Shown in pieces: positions 34,639 through 44,677 of a stretch of 64,000 bases of DNA. The DNA is from Neisseriaceae bacterium (GTDB taxonomy: Bacteria > Pseudomonadota > Gammaproteobacteria > Burkholderiales > UBA11063). The notes beneath the pieces were generated by a model that saw only the letters and a program-made list of their open reading frames with translations, did no database searches and had not been told where the DNA came from. The stretch spans positions 1 to 64,000 of the forward strand of contig RXJX01000036.1 of the NCBI GenBank assembly GCA_003963245.1, read 5' to 3'. The stretch's first letter is position 1. Each line of letters begins with the position of its first letter. The translations under genes and the position numbers were made by a program.

Positions 34639-34998
34639 ATGGTCGCAAGTTTATATTTTCCGATTTTATTTTTTATGTTACTGGCTTGCCTGATGGGTTC
34701 GGTAATGATGATCGCTGGGCGTGTTCTAGGGCGTCATAAGCCGGACATACAAAAAAACTCTCCTTATGAGTGTGGCTTTGAAGCATTTGAAGACGCTCGA
34801 GTTAAGTTTGATGTTCGCTATTATCTAATCGCGATTCTTTTTATCTTGTTTGATCTGGAAGTTGCTTTCTTGCTTCCTTGGGCTTTAGTATTCAAAGTTC
34901 TAGGAATGTACGGGTTTATTGTTATGTCAATCTTTCTGGCTATTTTAATTGCCGGATTTATTTATGTTTGGAAAAAAGGAGCGCTAGAGTGGGAATAG
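34639..34998 (+). CDS. nuoA: NADH-quinone oxidoreductase subunit A
   Basis: NuoA is a small membrane subunit of complex I, at the hinge to the peripheral arm. The 119-residue protein has three membrane helices and the family motif [21 protein letters not shown] shortened here as YECGFEAF followed by [25 protein letters not shown] lies before the ATG. It is the first gene of the nuo operon; its end overlaps the nuoB start. Confidence 0.97.
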   Translation: MVASLYFPILFFMLLACLMGSVMMIAGRVLGRHKPDIQKNSPYECGFEAFEDARVKFDVRYYLIAILFILFDLEVAFLLPWALVFKVLGMYGFIVMSIFLAILIAGFIYVWKKGALEWE

Positions 34999-35474
34999 AT
35001 GGCGTATTGAAAGAAGGCTTTGTTACCACCACGGCTGATAAGCTGATTAATTGGGCGCGTACCGGGTCGCTTTGGCCGATGACCTTTGGTTTGGCTTGTT
35101 GTGCGGTTGAAATGATGCATATTGGTGCTGCACGTTATGATTTAGACCGTTTTGGTGCGGTCTTTCGTCCGTCACCACGGCAGTCTGATGTGATGATTGT
35201 TGCCGGAACATTATGTAATAAGATGGCTCCAGCCCTACGTAAAGTCTATGATCAAATGCCTGAGCCTCGTTGGGTAATTTCAATGGGTTCATGTGCAAAT
35301 GGTGGTGGTTATTATCACTATTCCTACTCTGTAGTTCGTGGTTGTGACCGGATTGTGCCAGTTGATATTTATGTTCCTGGTTGCCCTCCGGCTGCTGAGG
35401 CTTTGCTATATAGCATTATTCAGCTACAGAATAAGATTCGTCGTGAATCTACGATTGCCAGAAAGAGTGCCTGA
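34989..35474 (+). CDS. nuoB: NADH-quinone oxidoreductase subunit B
   Basis: NuoB holds cluster N2, the last [4Fe-4S] centre before quinone. The start is GTG at 34989 ([18 protein letters not shown]), with AAAGGAG upstream, overlapping the nuoA end by 10 bases; a longer frame upstream only shadows nuoA. The 161-residue protein has the cluster ligands in [17 protein letters not shown] and [11 protein letters not shown]. It fits Neisseria NuoB nearly residue by residue at the start. Confidence 0.97.
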   Translation: MGIDGVLKEGFVTTTADKLINWARTGSLWPMTFGLACCAVEMMHIGAARYDLDRFGAVFRPSPRQSDVMIVAGTLCNKMAPALRKVYDQMPEPRWVISMGSCANGGGYYHYSYSVVRGCDRIVPVDIYVPGCPPAAEALLYSIIQLQNKIRRESTIARKSA

Positions 35475-36085
35475 TGAAAAAGATTGAACAGCTTGAGTTA
35501 GCCCTTAAAGAAACCGTTGGTGAAATTTACAGCGACTTATATAAATTCAAAGATCAAGAAATAACTCTTGAAGTTACGCCGGAGCGTTTAATTGAGTTAA
35601 TGACTAAACTTGCTAAGAATGAGCGTTTGGCATTCGTTCAATGTCAAGATGTTTGTGGTATTGATTATTTAACTTATAAAGATCAGCAAGATGAAAAACC
35701 TGCTGATGCATTGCGCTTTGCCGTGGTTTATCATTTGTTGTCAATCAAACACAATTGGCGTGTTAGAGTTAAATGTTTTGCAACTAATAATGAATTTCCA
35801 GTTGTGCCTTCGGTGGTTGAGATTTGGAATTCTGTGAATTGGTTTGAGCGTGAGGCTTTCGATTTGTATGGTATCGTTTTTGACGGGCATCCCGACCTAC
35901 GTCGTATTTTAACTGATTATGGATTTATCGGTCATCCATTTAGAAAAGACTTCCCACTGTCTGGTTATATGGAAATGCGCTATGATGAGGAGCAAAAACG
36001 CGTAATTTATCAACCAGTAACTATTGAACCGCGTGAGATTACACCACGCACTATTCGTGAGGAGCACTACGGTGGCAGAAATTAA
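35474..36085 (+). CDS. nuoC: NADH-quinone oxidoreductase subunit C
   Basis: The 203-residue NuoC (30-kDa subunit) is part of the connecting fragment next to NuoB and NuoD. Family features are [20 protein letters not shown] and [20 protein letters not shown]. NuoC is separate from NuoD here, as in Neisseria and unlike the E. coli NuoCD fusion. Its ATG overlaps the last base of the nuoB stop (TGATG). Confidence 0.97.
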   Translation: MKKIEQLELALKETVGEIYSDLYKFKDQEITLEVTPERLIELMTKLAKNERLAFVQCQDVCGIDYLTYKDQQDEKPADALRFAVVYHLLSIKHNWRVRVKCFATNNEFPVVPSVVEIWNSVNWFEREAFDLYGIVFDGHPDLRRILTDYGFIGHPFRKDFPLSGYMEMRYDEEQKRVIYQPVTIEPREITPRTIREEHYGGRN

Positions 36086-37325
36086 GAACTACACCCTGAA
36101 CTTTGGACCTCAACATCCATCGGCTCATGGTGTATTGCGTTTGGTTTTGGAACTTGATGGTGAAGTAATCCAGCGTGCGGATCCCCATATTGGTTTGTTG
36201 CATCGCGGAACTGAAAAATTAGCTGAGCATAAAACATATTTGCAAGCGTTGCCGTATATGGATCGCTTGGATTACGTGTCTATGATGTGCAATGAACATG
36301 CATACTGCCTAGCAGTAGAGCGTTTGACTGGTGTTGATGTACCTGAGCGTGCACAATATATCCGTGTAATGTTTGCAGAAATTACTCGTATTTTAAATCA
36401 CTTGATGTGGATTGGTGCTCACGCGCTGGATATTGGTGCGATGGCAGTATTTTTATATGCTTTCCGTGAACGTGAAGATTTGATGGATTGTTACGAAGCT
36501 GTTTCAGGTGCGCGGATGCATGCTGCATATTTTCGTCCGGGTGGAGTATATCGTGATTTACCTGAAACTATGCCACAGTATACCGAGTCAAAGATTAGAA
36601 CAAAGAAACAATTAGCTGAGCGAAATAAAACTCGTCAAGGATCTTTATTGGATTTTATCGCTGATTTTACCAAACGCTTTGATGTTTGCGTTGATGAATA
36701 CGAGACTTTAATTACCGATAACCGAATTTGGAAACAGCGGACAGTTGATATTGGTGTGGTAACTGAAGAACGTGCGCTTAATCTTGGTTTTTCTGGTCCA
36801 ATGCTGCGTGGTTCAGGCGTTGCTTGGGATTTACGTAAGAAACAACCTTACGATGTATATGCCAAAATGGACTTTGATATTCCAGTTGGTAAAGGTGGTG
36901 ATTGTTATGATCGTTATTTGGTTCGTGTTGCAGAGATGCGAGAGTCAAATAAAATTATTAAACAGTGTGTAGCATGGCTTAAGGATAATCCAGGTCCGGT
37001 TATTACAGATGATCATAAAATAGCTCCGCCAAGTCGTGAAAAAATGAAGCACGGGATGGAGGATCTAATTCACCATTTTAAATTATTTACTGAAGGAATG
37101 AGGGTTCCTGAAGGTGAAGTTTATGCTGCTGTGGAACATCCTAAAGGTGAATTTGGGGTTTATATGGTTTCAGATGGTGCAAATAAGCCTTATCGCTTAA
37201 AAATTAAGGCACCTGGGTACGCACATTTAGCGGCATTGGATGAAATGAGTCGTGGACATATGATTGCCGATGTAGTAGCAATTATTGGAACGCAAGATAT
37301 TGTATTCGGTGAGGTAGATAGATAA
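36072..37325 (+). CDS. nuoD: NADH-quinone oxidoreductase subunit D
   Basis: NuoD (49-kDa subunit) forms the quinone pocket with NuoB. The start is GTG at 36072 ([20 protein letters not shown]), preceded by GAGGAG inside the end of nuoC. The 417-residue protein has the family motif [14 protein letters not shown] with the quinone-site histidine, [11 protein letters not shown], and ends DIVFGEVDR. The next gene overlaps its stop by one base (TAATG). Confidence 0.97.
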   Translation: MAEIKNYTLNFGPQHPSAHGVLRLVLELDGEVIQRADPHIGLLHRGTEKLAEHKTYLQALPYMDRLDYVSMMCNEHAYCLAVERLTGVDVPERAQYIRVMFAEITRILNHLMWIGAHALDIGAMAVFLYAFREREDLMDCYEAVSGARMHAAYFRPGGVYRDLPETMPQYTESKIRTKKQLAERNKTRQGSLLDFIADFTKRFDVCVDEYETLITDNRIWKQRTVDIGVVTEERALNLGFSGPMLRGSGVAWDLRKKQPYDVYAKMDFDIPVGKGGDCYDRYLVRVAEMRESNKIIKQCVAWLKDNPGPVITDDHKIAPPSREKMKHGMEDLIHHFKLFTEGMRVPEGEVYAAVEHPKGEFGVYMVSDGANKPYRLKIKAPGYAHLAALDEMSRGHMIADVVAIIGTQDIVFGEVDR

Positions 37326-37801
37326 TGTTATCGCTTGAATCATTAAAACAAATTGATGTTGAACTAGCCAAATATCCGGAAGATCGTCGCCGTAGTGCGA
37401 TTATGTCAGCATTAAGAATTGCTCAAACTGAGCTGGGGTGGTTGTCAACAGATGCAATTGCCTATGTTGCAGACTATGTGAAAATTCCAGCTACACAGGC
37501 CATGGAAGTAGCGACATTTTATGGTATGTATAATTTAAAACCAGTTGGTAAATATAAATTAGCGGTTTGTACCAATTTACCATGCGCATTGCGTGGTGGG
37601 GTTAATACTGCAGAATACTTACTAGAGAAATTAAATATTGCCAAATTAGGTGGAACTAGTGCAGATGGTAAATTTACTGTGATTGAAGCAGAGTGTTTAG
37701 GTGCTTGTGGTGATGCACCTGTACTATTGCTTAATAATCATAAAATGTGTAGTTTTATGACTCCTGAAGCAATTGACAAGAAATTGTTAGAATTAGTATA
37801 A
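37325..37801 (+). CDS. nuoE: NADH-quinone oxidoreductase subunit E
   Basis: NuoE (24-kDa subunit) carries the [2Fe-2S] cluster N1a. The 158-residue protein has the four ligands in CTNLPC and ECLGACGDAP, with the family stretch EVATFYGMYNLKPVGKY before them. It is directly followed by an outer-membrane barrel gene instead of nuoF. Confidence 0.96.
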   Translation: MLSLESLKQIDVELAKYPEDRRRSAIMSALRIAQTELGWLSTDAIAYVADYVKIPATQAMEVATFYGMYNLKPVGKYKLAVCTNLPCALRGGVNTAEYLLEKLNIAKLGGTSADGKFTVIEAECLGACGDAPVLLLNNHKMCSFMTPEAIDKKLLELV

Positions 37802-38464
37802 GTGCTAAAGCTAGTTGTTGCTCTTGTTTTATCCGTTGTCAATTTGCTATGTTATGGATTGGATGGATTTTATCTTGGAGGAGGAGTTGCATTAAATCAG
37901 ACCTCTTTGGATAATATTTATAAAACATATTATGCTCCAGATGGCTCGGGTGATGCAGTTGGATCGTATTTAGGCAATCAGAATAAAAGTTCAGTTGGTA
38001 CCTATTTCAATGGAGGTTATCAATTTAATGATTATTTTGCGACTGAGGTCAATTTTTTGTGGTCAAATAATCAGATATATCAACCATCACCTCAGGATAC
38101 AGGGAACAAAACTTTTTTAGGATCACAAAATCTACTTGCAGTAAATGCTTTATTTTTGTATCCTTTTACTGACTGGTTTGATTTAAAAGTGCGCGGTGGT
38201 ATAGCCTTTGAGCGCGCTACCTTGACTGATTATGTCGGTAGTCCGATGACAGATGGTTTTACTTCGGTATTGGGTGTTGGAGCGGCATTTTATATTTTTA
38301 AACATATTTCTTTAGATTTAGATTATATAAATTACGGTTTATTATTCCCACTAAATTTACACTATCATGAAAATGGTAATACTGTTGTTGGTGGAAGTCC
38401 GCCAGCTAATGCTGCAACGGTAGAAAATAATGATTTAGTATTAAGTGTTAATTATCATTTTTAA
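37802..38464 (+). CDS. Outer-membrane beta-barrel protein inserted within the nuo operon
   Basis: The 220-residue protein starts with GTG right after the nuoE stop. A signal peptide (MLKLVVALVLSVVNLLCYG) is followed by LDGFYLGGGVALNQ, a typical first strand of small eight-stranded barrels (OmpA/Opa-like fold). It alternates amphipathic strands and ends LSVNYHF, with the C-terminal aromatic needed for BAM assembly. Function unknown. It sits between nuoE and nuoF on the same strand with no terminator seen on either side, so it should be cotranscribed with complex I genes. This is not a known nuo subunit. Confidence 0.8.
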   Translation: MLKLVVALVLSVVNLLCYGLDGFYLGGGVALNQTSLDNIYKTYYAPDGSGDAVGSYLGNQNKSSVGTYFNGGYQFNDYFATEVNFLWSNNQIYQPSPQDTGNKTFLGSQNLLAVNALFLYPFTDWFDLKVRGGIAFERATLTDYVGSPMTDGFTSVLGVGAAFYIFKHISLDLDYINYGLLFPLNLHYHENGNTVVGGSPPANAATVENNDLVLSVNYHF

Positions 38465-38504
38465 TCGAAGTTTATCGTAATAGTATTAGAATTTTGGAGC
38501 ATTT

Positions 38505-39800
38505 ATGGCAATTTTTGAAAAAGGCGTAATTTTCGCCGGTGTTGACACTAGTGATTCTGCTTGTTGGCGTTTAGATGAATACCTTAAACGTGGTGGATAT
38601 CAAGCATTAAAAAGAATTTTGGCAGAAAAAATCCCTCCTGAAGATGTCATTAATGAAATGAAAACTTCTGGTTTGCGTGGGCGTGGTGGTGCAGGGTTCC
38701 CTACGGGTTTAAAATGGAGCTTCATGCCAAGAACTATGCCAGGTCAAAAATACATTATGTGTAATAGCGATGAAGGTGAACCCGGTACGTTTAAAGACCG
38801 AGATATACTAAATTTTAATCCTCACGCAGTGATTGAAGGAATGATTATTGCTGGTTATTCAATCGGTGCATCCGTTGGCTATAATTACATACATGGTGAG
38901 ATTTTTGAAATTTATCAAAAATTTGAGGCAGCGTTAGAAGAAGCTCGCGCAGCAAATCTGCTTGGAACTAATATTCTTGGATCTGGTTTTGATTTTGAAT
39001 TGCACGCTCATCATGGTTATGGTGCGTATATTTGCGGTGATGAAACAGCACTATTAAACTCTGTTGAAGGACGTAAGGGTCAGCCACGTTTCAAACCTCC
39101 GTTTCCTGCAGGTCATGGACTTTATGGTAAGCCAACCACGATCAATAATACCGAATCGTTGGCTTCAGTCCCTTTTATTTTGCGTGATGGCGGTCAGACA
39201 TTCATGGATCAGGGTATTCCAAATAATGGTGGTACTAAACTTTTCTCTGTATCTGGTCATGTAGAGCGTCCGGGGAATTTTGAAGTTCCTTTGGGTACTC
39301 CGTTTAGCAAGCTTCTGGAAATGGCAGGCGGAATGCGTGGTGGTAAAAAATTAAAAGCAGTTATTCCAGGTGGTTCATCTGCTCCAGTATTACCAGCAGA
39401 CATTATGATGGAGTGTACTATGGACTACGATTCAATCGCCAAAGCTGGTTCAATGCTTGGTTCTGGTGCAGTGATTGTGATGGATGAAGATGTTTGTATG
39501 GTAAAAGCATTAGAGCGCCTGTCTTATTTTTATCATGAAGAAAGCTGTGGACAATGTACTCCATGCCGCGAAGGTACTGGCTGGTTATATCAAATTGTTC
39601 ACCGAATAGAAACTGGGCATGGTCGCGCTGGCGATCTTGAGTTGTTGGATAGTATCGGTAATCAAATGGCTGGACGTACGATTTGCGCTCTATCTGATGC
39701 TGCGGTATTTCCTGTCCGAAGCTTTACTAAGCACTTCAGACATGAATTTGAATATCATATTGAGCATGGAAAATGTTTAGTAAATCACCGCTGGTGCTAA
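38505..39800 (+). CDS. nuoF: NADH-quinone oxidoreductase subunit F
   Basis: NuoF (51-kDa subunit) binds NADH and FMN and holds cluster N3. The 431-residue protein has the nucleotide site [30 protein letters not shown], and the cluster ligands in [15 protein letters not shown] plus a later Cys in TICALSDAA. All key residues are present. It follows the inserted barrel gene after 40 bases. Confidence 0.98.
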   Translation: MAIFEKGVIFAGVDTSDSACWRLDEYLKRGGYQALKRILAEKIPPEDVINEMKTSGLRGRGGAGFPTGLKWSFMPRTMPGQKYIMCNSDEGEPGTFKDRDILNFNPHAVIEGMIIAGYSIGASVGYNYIHGEIFEIYQKFEAALEEARAANLLGTNILGSGFDFELHAHHGYGAYICGDETALLNSVEGRKGQPRFKPPFPAGHGLYGKPTTINNTESLASVPFILRDGGQTFMDQGIPNNGGTKLFSVSGHVERPGNFEVPLGTPFSKLLEMAGGMRGGKKLKAVIPGGSSAPVLPADIMMECTMDYDSIAKAGSMLGSGAVIVMDEDVCMVKALERLSYFYHEESCGQCTPCREGTGWLYQIVHRIETGHGRAGDLELLDSIGNQMAGRTICALSDAAVFPVRSFTKHFRHEFEYHIEHGKCLVNHRWC

Positions 39801-39824
39801 TTATATTAACAGGAAACATTAATA

Positions 39825-42176
39825 ATGATTGAATTTGAATTAGACGGTAAGACCGTCAGTGCTAAGCCAGGTTCAACGATACTCGAGGTAGCACTGCAAG
39901 AAGGAAAATATATTCCTCATTTTTGCTACCATAAGAAATTATCGATTGCTGCAAATTGCCGGATGTGTCTGGTTGAGGTCGAAAAAGCCCGTGGTCCTGC
40001 GCCAGCATGTGCCACACCAATCACTGAAGGTATGAAAGTACACACTTGTTCTAAAATGGCGGTTGAGGCACAGCAGGGAGTAATGGAATTTTTATTAATT
40101 AACCATCCCTTAGATTGTCCAATTTGTGATCAGGGTGGTGAATGTCAGCTGCAAGACTTAGCTGTTGGTTATGGTCGCGGAGCAAGCCGTTTTGAAGAAG
40201 AAAAGCGTGCGGTTACAGATAAAGACCTAGGTTCATTAGTGAAAACTACAATGACACGTTGTATTCACTGCTCACGTTGTGTGCGCTTTACCGATGAGAT
40301 TGCTGGTTTCCAAGAATTAGGTATGAGCTATCGTAATAATCACGTAGAAGTAATGCCATTTATTGGTAAAACTGTGGATAGTGAATTATCAGGTAATATT
40401 ATTGATATTTGTCCTGTTGGTGCGCTAACTTCTAAGCCATTTAGGGATACAGCTCGTTCATGGGAATTATCACGCCGCAAATCAATTTCGCCGCATGATG
40501 CATTAGGCAGTAATATCCAAGTTCATATTGATAAATATCATAAAGTAGTGCGGGTACTACCATTAGAGAACGACGCATTGAATGAATGTTGGTTATCAGA
40601 TCGTGATCGTTTTAGTTACGAAGGTTTATATCACGAAGAACGTACGACTGAGCCAATGATTAAGCAAGATGGTAAATGGATAAAGGTTGATTGGGAAACT
40701 GCACTTAATTATGCGGCTAAAAGCATTAATGGTGTTAAGATGGATCATGGTAGTGATGCGATTGGAGTCTTGGCTTCTGCTATATCAACTACTGAAGAAT
40801 TACACTTATTACAAAAGATGATGCGTGGAATCGGCGTGAATAATCTTGATTACCGCTTAGGGCAGCAGGACTTTAGCCTTGATGGTAAACAAGAAGGTGT
40901 TAACTATCTTGGAAGTAGCGTTACTGATTTTATAGCTAATAAATCAATTTTAGTGGTAGGCAGTACGCTGCGTGAAGAGCAGCCTTTGCTTACTCAGCGT
41001 TTGCGTCAAGCTGCGAAGCATGACAGCGAAATACACTTGATCAGTCTTAAACAAGAAGATGTCAAAATCAAGCTAAGTTCACAGATAACAATTGACCCTC
41101 GCAAGTTTAGTCTAGTCTTAGGAAAAATACTAAAAGCAGCATGTAAACTAAGTGGCAAAACGAGTTCTATTGATTTGACTCAAATAGAAGTTTGTGAACA
41201 AACTCAAGCTATTGCTGAAAGCTTGTTCAAGCATAATGGGCATATTGTATTGGGTAAAATTGCACGTTCTTTGGCTGATTATGGGCAGCTACTGATTTTG
41301 AGTAACGAAATTGCTACTGTGACTGGTGGTAAGAGTGGTATTCTGCCTGATTTGGCAAATGAATTAGGTGCTCAATTAGTAGGTTTTACGCCATATCGTG
41401 CAGCATTCAATGGCTATTTTACTAAGGGTCTTAATGCTCTTCAAATGCTTGAAAGTCAACGTAAAGCATATGTGTTGCTAAATACTGAGTTAGAACGTGA
41501 TGCGTATAATACTCAATTAGCTCTGGCTGCACTTAACAAAGCAGAGACGGTAATTGTTATGTCAGCTTACATTAATGAAGATATGTTGCAATATGCCGAT
41601 GTGATTTTACCAGTTACACCGTTTACCGAAACAGCAGGTTCTTACGTTAATATGCAAGGAACTTGGCAAACGTTTAACGGAGTGACTCGTCCACTTGGCG
41701 ATTCTAAACCAGCGTGGAAAGTTATTCGAGTTTTAGCAAACAAATTTAACTTGGATGGTTTTGAACAAGATAGTATTGAGGACGTTCGTTCTGAATTAAC
41801 TGGATTAAAAGATACAAGTAGTTACTTAAATAACAACAGTAAGTTTGATTCATTTGTAATCAGTTTGCCGACTATTACTGGTTTAGTTCGTTTTGGAGCT
41901 ACTGGCATTTATTCTGGTGATAGCATTGTCCGTCGTGCGGCTTCGCTACAGCAAACTACATGGGCAAAACTACCAATGTTAACTATAAGTAGTCAATTAG
42001 CAAGTAAGTTGAATCTGGTTGATGGTAATGAAGTTGTAGTAAAACAATCACATGCGCAAAATAAATATAATGTTGCTGTATCTGAACTGATAGCTAATGA
42101 TACTGTGTTATTAGCAAGGAATCATAGTAGCATTAATTTTGCCGGTAGCTTTGATGCTATTGAAGTTAACGCGTAG
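39825..42176 (+). CDS. nuoG: NADH-quinone oxidoreductase subunit G
   Basis: The 783-residue NuoG is the largest peripheral subunit. The N-terminus carries the [2Fe-2S] site ([20 protein letters not shown]), then the His/Cys N5 ligands ([18 protein letters not shown]) and the N4 site ([12 protein letters not shown], later IDICPVGAL). The long C-terminal part resembles molybdopterin oxidoreductases but does not bind the cofactor. Its length fits betaproteobacterial NuoG, which lack the extra E. coli N7 cluster motif. Confidence 0.97.
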   Translation: MIEFELDGKTVSAKPGSTILEVALQEGKYIPHFCYHKKLSIAANCRMCLVEVEKARGPAPACATPITEGMKVHTCSKMAVEAQQGVMEFLLINHPLDCPICDQGGECQLQDLAVGYGRGASRFEEEKRAVTDKDLGSLVKTTMTRCIHCSRCVRFTDEIAGFQELGMSYRNNHVEVMPFIGKTVDSELSGNIIDICPVGALTSKPFRDTARSWELSRRKSISPHDALGSNIQVHIDKYHKVVRVLPLENDALNECWLSDRDRFSYEGLYHEERTTEPMIKQDGKWIKVDWETALNYAAKSINGVKMDHGSDAIGVLASAISTTEELHLLQKMMRGIGVNNLDYRLGQQDFSLDGKQEGVNYLGSSVTDFIANKSILVVGSTLREEQPLLTQRLRQAAKHDSEIHLISLKQEDVKIKLSSQITIDPRKFSLVLGKILKAACKLSGKTSSIDLTQIEVCEQTQAIAESLFKHNGHIVLGKIARSLADYGQLLILSNEIATVTGGKSGILPDLANELGAQLVGFTPYRAAFNGYFTKGLNALQMLESQRKAYVLLNTELERDAYNTQLALAALNKAETVIVMSAYINEDMLQYADVILPVTPFTETAGSYVNMQGTWQTFNGVTRPLGDSKPAWKVIRVLANKFNLDGFEQDSIEDVRSELTGLKDTSSYLNNNSKFDSFVISLPTITGLVRFGATGIYSGDSIVRRAASLQQTTWAKLPMLTISSQLASKLNLVDGNEVVVKQSHAQNKYNVAVSELIANDTVLLARNHSSINFAGSFDAIEVNA

Positions 42177-42190
42177 TAAGGGTAGTCAAA

Positions 42191-43240
42191 ATGATGGATT
42201 TATTACAACAGTATTTAGGCCACGATTTAGGCTACGCCGTGTGGTATTTGATTAAAGCAGTTATTGTAATTGTACCGTTGACATTAGTTGTTGCGTACGT
42301 AACTTTGGCTGAACGTCGGATTTTGGGGTTTATGCATGCACGGATTGGTGCCAATCGCGTAGGTCCCAAGGGTATCTGGCAGCCTTTTGCTGATTTGCTG
42401 AAATTTGTCTTTAAAGAGATTATTATTCCAGCTAAGGCATCAAAAGCAGTCTTTTTTTTGGCTCCTGCCGTTATTTTGATCTGTGCGCTGGCAACTTGGG
42501 CTGTGGTGCCATTTAGTCCTGAACTTTATTTTACCAATGTTAATGCTGGCGTATTATATGTGACTGCAATTGGCTCATTAGGAGTTTATGGGATTATCTT
42601 GGCAGGTTGGGCTGGGAATTCTAAATATTCCTTCTTAGGAGGTATCCGAGCTACAGCACAAATGATTTCTTATGAGTTAGCAATGGGTTTTGCATTACTT
42701 GGCGTGATCATGATTTCAGGGAGTTTAAACTTCATTGATATCGTGAATAGTCAATCTACTGGACGTTTAGCCGGATCGATTTTATCGTGGAACTGGATTC
42801 CATTATTTCCGATGTTTTTGATTTATTTAATCTCAGGTGTTGCCGAAACTAATCGTGCGCCATTTGATGTTTGTGAAGGTGAATCGGAAATTGTAGCTGG
42901 TTTCCATGTAGAGTATTCTGGAACACCATTTGCATTATTTATGCTGGCTGAGTACGTGAGTATGGTTTTGGTATCAGCTTTAACCGTGATCATGTTCTTA
43001 GGTGGTTGGTTGTCTCCATTCCCGCAAAGCTGGGGGATTTTAGGGCAACATTCTATGGCATGGTTAGTGGTTAAGGTTTTGATTTTATTATTTGGTTTTA
43101 TTTGGTACCGTGCGACATTTCCGCGTTATCGTTATGATCAAATCATGCGTTTGGGTTGGAAAGTATTCTTACCGATTACTTTAGTGTGGATTTTTGTGCT
43201 TGGCGCGTGGATGGTCTCCCCGCTTAGTATTTGGCAATAA
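42191..43240 (+). CDS. nuoH: NADH-quinone oxidoreductase subunit H
   Basis: NuoH (ND1) joins the membrane arm to the quinone chamber. The 349-residue protein has eight membrane helices and the motifs [21 protein letters not shown] shortened as [38 protein letters not shown] with the conserved acidic loop, and [18 protein letters not shown]. Order and spacing are normal for the operon. Confidence 0.97.
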   Translation: MMDLLQQYLGHDLGYAVWYLIKAVIVIVPLTLVVAYVTLAERRILGFMHARIGANRVGPKGIWQPFADLLKFVFKEIIIPAKASKAVFFLAPAVILICALATWAVVPFSPELYFTNVNAGVLYVTAIGSLGVYGIILAGWAGNSKYSFLGGIRATAQMISYELAMGFALLGVIMISGSLNFIDIVNSQSTGRLAGSILSWNWIPLFPMFLIYLISGVAETNRAPFDVCEGESEIVAGFHVEYSGTPFALFMLAEYVSMVLVSALTVIMFLGGWLSPFPQSWGILGQHSMAWLVVKVLILLFGFIWYRATFPRYRYDQIMRLGWKVFLPITLVWIFVLGAWMVSPLSIWQ

Positions 43241-43251
43241 GGATACATACG

Positions 43252-43731
43252 ATGAAAAGATTTTTTAAGACCTTCTTTTTAGCTGAGTTGTTTAAAGGGA
43301 TGGCGGTTACATGGCGTGTAATGTTACGACCAAAACCAACCATATTTTACCCAGAAGAAAAAACTCCGTTATCGCCTCGTTTTCGTGCTTTGCATGCGTT
43401 ACGTCGTTATCCAAATGGCGAAGAACGTTGCATTGGCTGTAAATTGTGTGAGGCAGTGTGCCCAGCGTTAGCAATTACTATTGATATTCATGAGCGTGAT
43501 GATGGTACTCGCCGCACCACTCGTTATGATATTGATTTGACCAAATGTATTTTCTGTGGCTTTTGTGAAGAAGCTTGTCCGGTAGATGCAATTGTTGAAA
43601 CTCCGATCCATGAATACCATGGCGAAAAACGTGGGGATTTATTTTACACTAAAGAAATGCTTTTAGCTATTGGTGATCATTATGAAAGTGTTATTGCCAA
43701 ATCTAAAGAAGCAGATCATAAATATCGCTGA
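43252..43731 (+). CDS. nuoI: NADH-quinone oxidoreductase subunit I
   Basis: NuoI carries clusters N6a and N6b. The 159-residue protein has two ferredoxin motifs, [12 protein letters not shown] and [13 protein letters not shown] place the start at 43252 ([16 protein letters not shown]) because AAGGA lies nine bases upstream; seven further codons upstream would overlap nuoH. Confidence 0.97.
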   Translation: MKRFFKTFFLAELFKGMAVTWRVMLRPKPTIFYPEEKTPLSPRFRALHALRRYPNGEERCIGCKLCEAVCPALAITIDIHERDDGTRRTTRYDIDLTKCIFCGFCEEACPVDAIVETPIHEYHGEKRGDLFYTKEMLLAIGDHYESVIAKSKEADHKYR

Positions 43732-43745
43732 TAAGAGGTCATACA

Positions 43746-44363
43746 ATGGATGTAACTAGCGTTTTATTTTACGTGTTTTCCGCAATACTGCTAATAAGCG
43801 GTTTGCGAGTAATCACAGCCAAAAATCCAGTGCATGCAGCACTATTTTTGGTATTGGCATTTGTTAATGCCAGCTGTCTATGGATGATGTTGGGTGCCGA
43901 ATTTCTGTCTTTAACTCTGATTCTGGTATATGTTGGCGCGGTGATGGTTTTGTTCCTATTCGTGGTAATGATGCTGGATGTTGATCTTGAGGCTATTCGC
44001 AAAGGCTTTTGGAAAAATTTCCCTATGGCTTTAGTGCTTGGTGTGGTTGTATTGATTGAAATGTTACTTGTGGTATTAAAAAATCCACTGGTGACAATGT
44101 CTGCAAATAGTGATCCAGCGACTAACATCAGCAACTCCAATAAATTGGGATGGGTACTATATACTCAATACTCATACCCAGTTGAGCTAGCTTCTATGGT
44201 TTTATTACTTGGTTTAGTTGTTGCTGTTGCATTGACTTTGCGTAAATCAGAAAAAGCTGCAAAATACCAAAATATCAGCAAGCAGGTAGCAACCGACAGC
44301 AAAACTCGTTTTACTATGATTAAAATGGATGCTGAAGTAGAAGATAAAGGAGAAGCACAATGA
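43746..44363 (+). CDS. nuoJ: NADH-quinone oxidoreductase subunit J
   Basis: The 205-residue NuoJ (ND6) has five membrane helices, with the family segment [20 protein letters not shown] and [20 protein letters not shown], which includes the pi-bulge helix TM3. The C-terminal 40 residues are hydrophilic. Its stop overlaps the nuoK start by four bases (ATGA). Confidence 0.96.
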   Translation: MDVTSVLFYVFSAILLISGLRVITAKNPVHAALFLVLAFVNASCLWMMLGAEFLSLTLILVYVGAVMVLFLFVVMMLDVDLEAIRKGFWKNFPMALVLGVVVLIEMLLVVLKNPLVTMSANSDPATNISNSNKLGWVLYTQYSYPVELASMVLLLGLVVAVALTLRKSEKAAKYQNISKQVATDSKTRFTMIKMDAEVEDKGEAQ

Positions 44364-44665
44364 TTGGTATGACTCATTATTTGGTATTATCGGCAATCTT
44401 ATTTGCTTTGTCGGTTATGGGGATTTTTCTTAATCGTAAAAATGTCATTGTGGTTTTGATGTCAATTGAACTAATGCTTCTGGCGGTTAACTTTAATTTT
44501 GTAACTTTCTCGTCTTTTTTGCATAATGTGGCAGGTCAGATTTTCGTATTTTTCACTTTAACAGTGGCTGCGGCAGAAGCGGCGATTGGTTTAGCAATTT
44601 TGATTATCTTATTCCGCAATTTAAGATCCATTAATGTACAAGACATGGATCAACTTAAAGGCTAA
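44360..44665 (+). CDS. nuoK: NADH-quinone oxidoreductase subunit K
   Basis: The 101-residue NuoK (ND4L) has three membrane helices with the two conserved glutamates in proton-path positions ([13 protein letters not shown] and [11 protein letters not shown]). The start at 44360 gives [16 protein letters not shown], which lines up with E. coli NuoK; GGAG is upstream. Confidence 0.96.
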   Translation: MIGMTHYLVLSAILFALSVMGIFLNRKNVIVVLMSIELMLLAVNFNFVTFSSFLHNVAGQIFVFFTLTVAAAEAAIGLAILIILFRNLRSINVQDMDQLKG

Positions 44666-44677
44666 CAGGGGACAGCT

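Noticed and set aside
34878..34988. Upstream extension of the nuoB reading frame
   Set aside because: It lies fully within nuoA in another frame; the GTG at 34989 has a strong ribosome site and gives the family N-terminus.
36024..36071. Upstream extension of nuoD
   Set aside because: It overlaps the end of nuoC; the GTG at 36072 with GAGGAG before it fits the family start.
43769..44140. Long open frame antisense to nuoJ
   Set aside because: Thr/Asn/Ser-rich shadow of a well-supported gene, with no ribosome site or family match.
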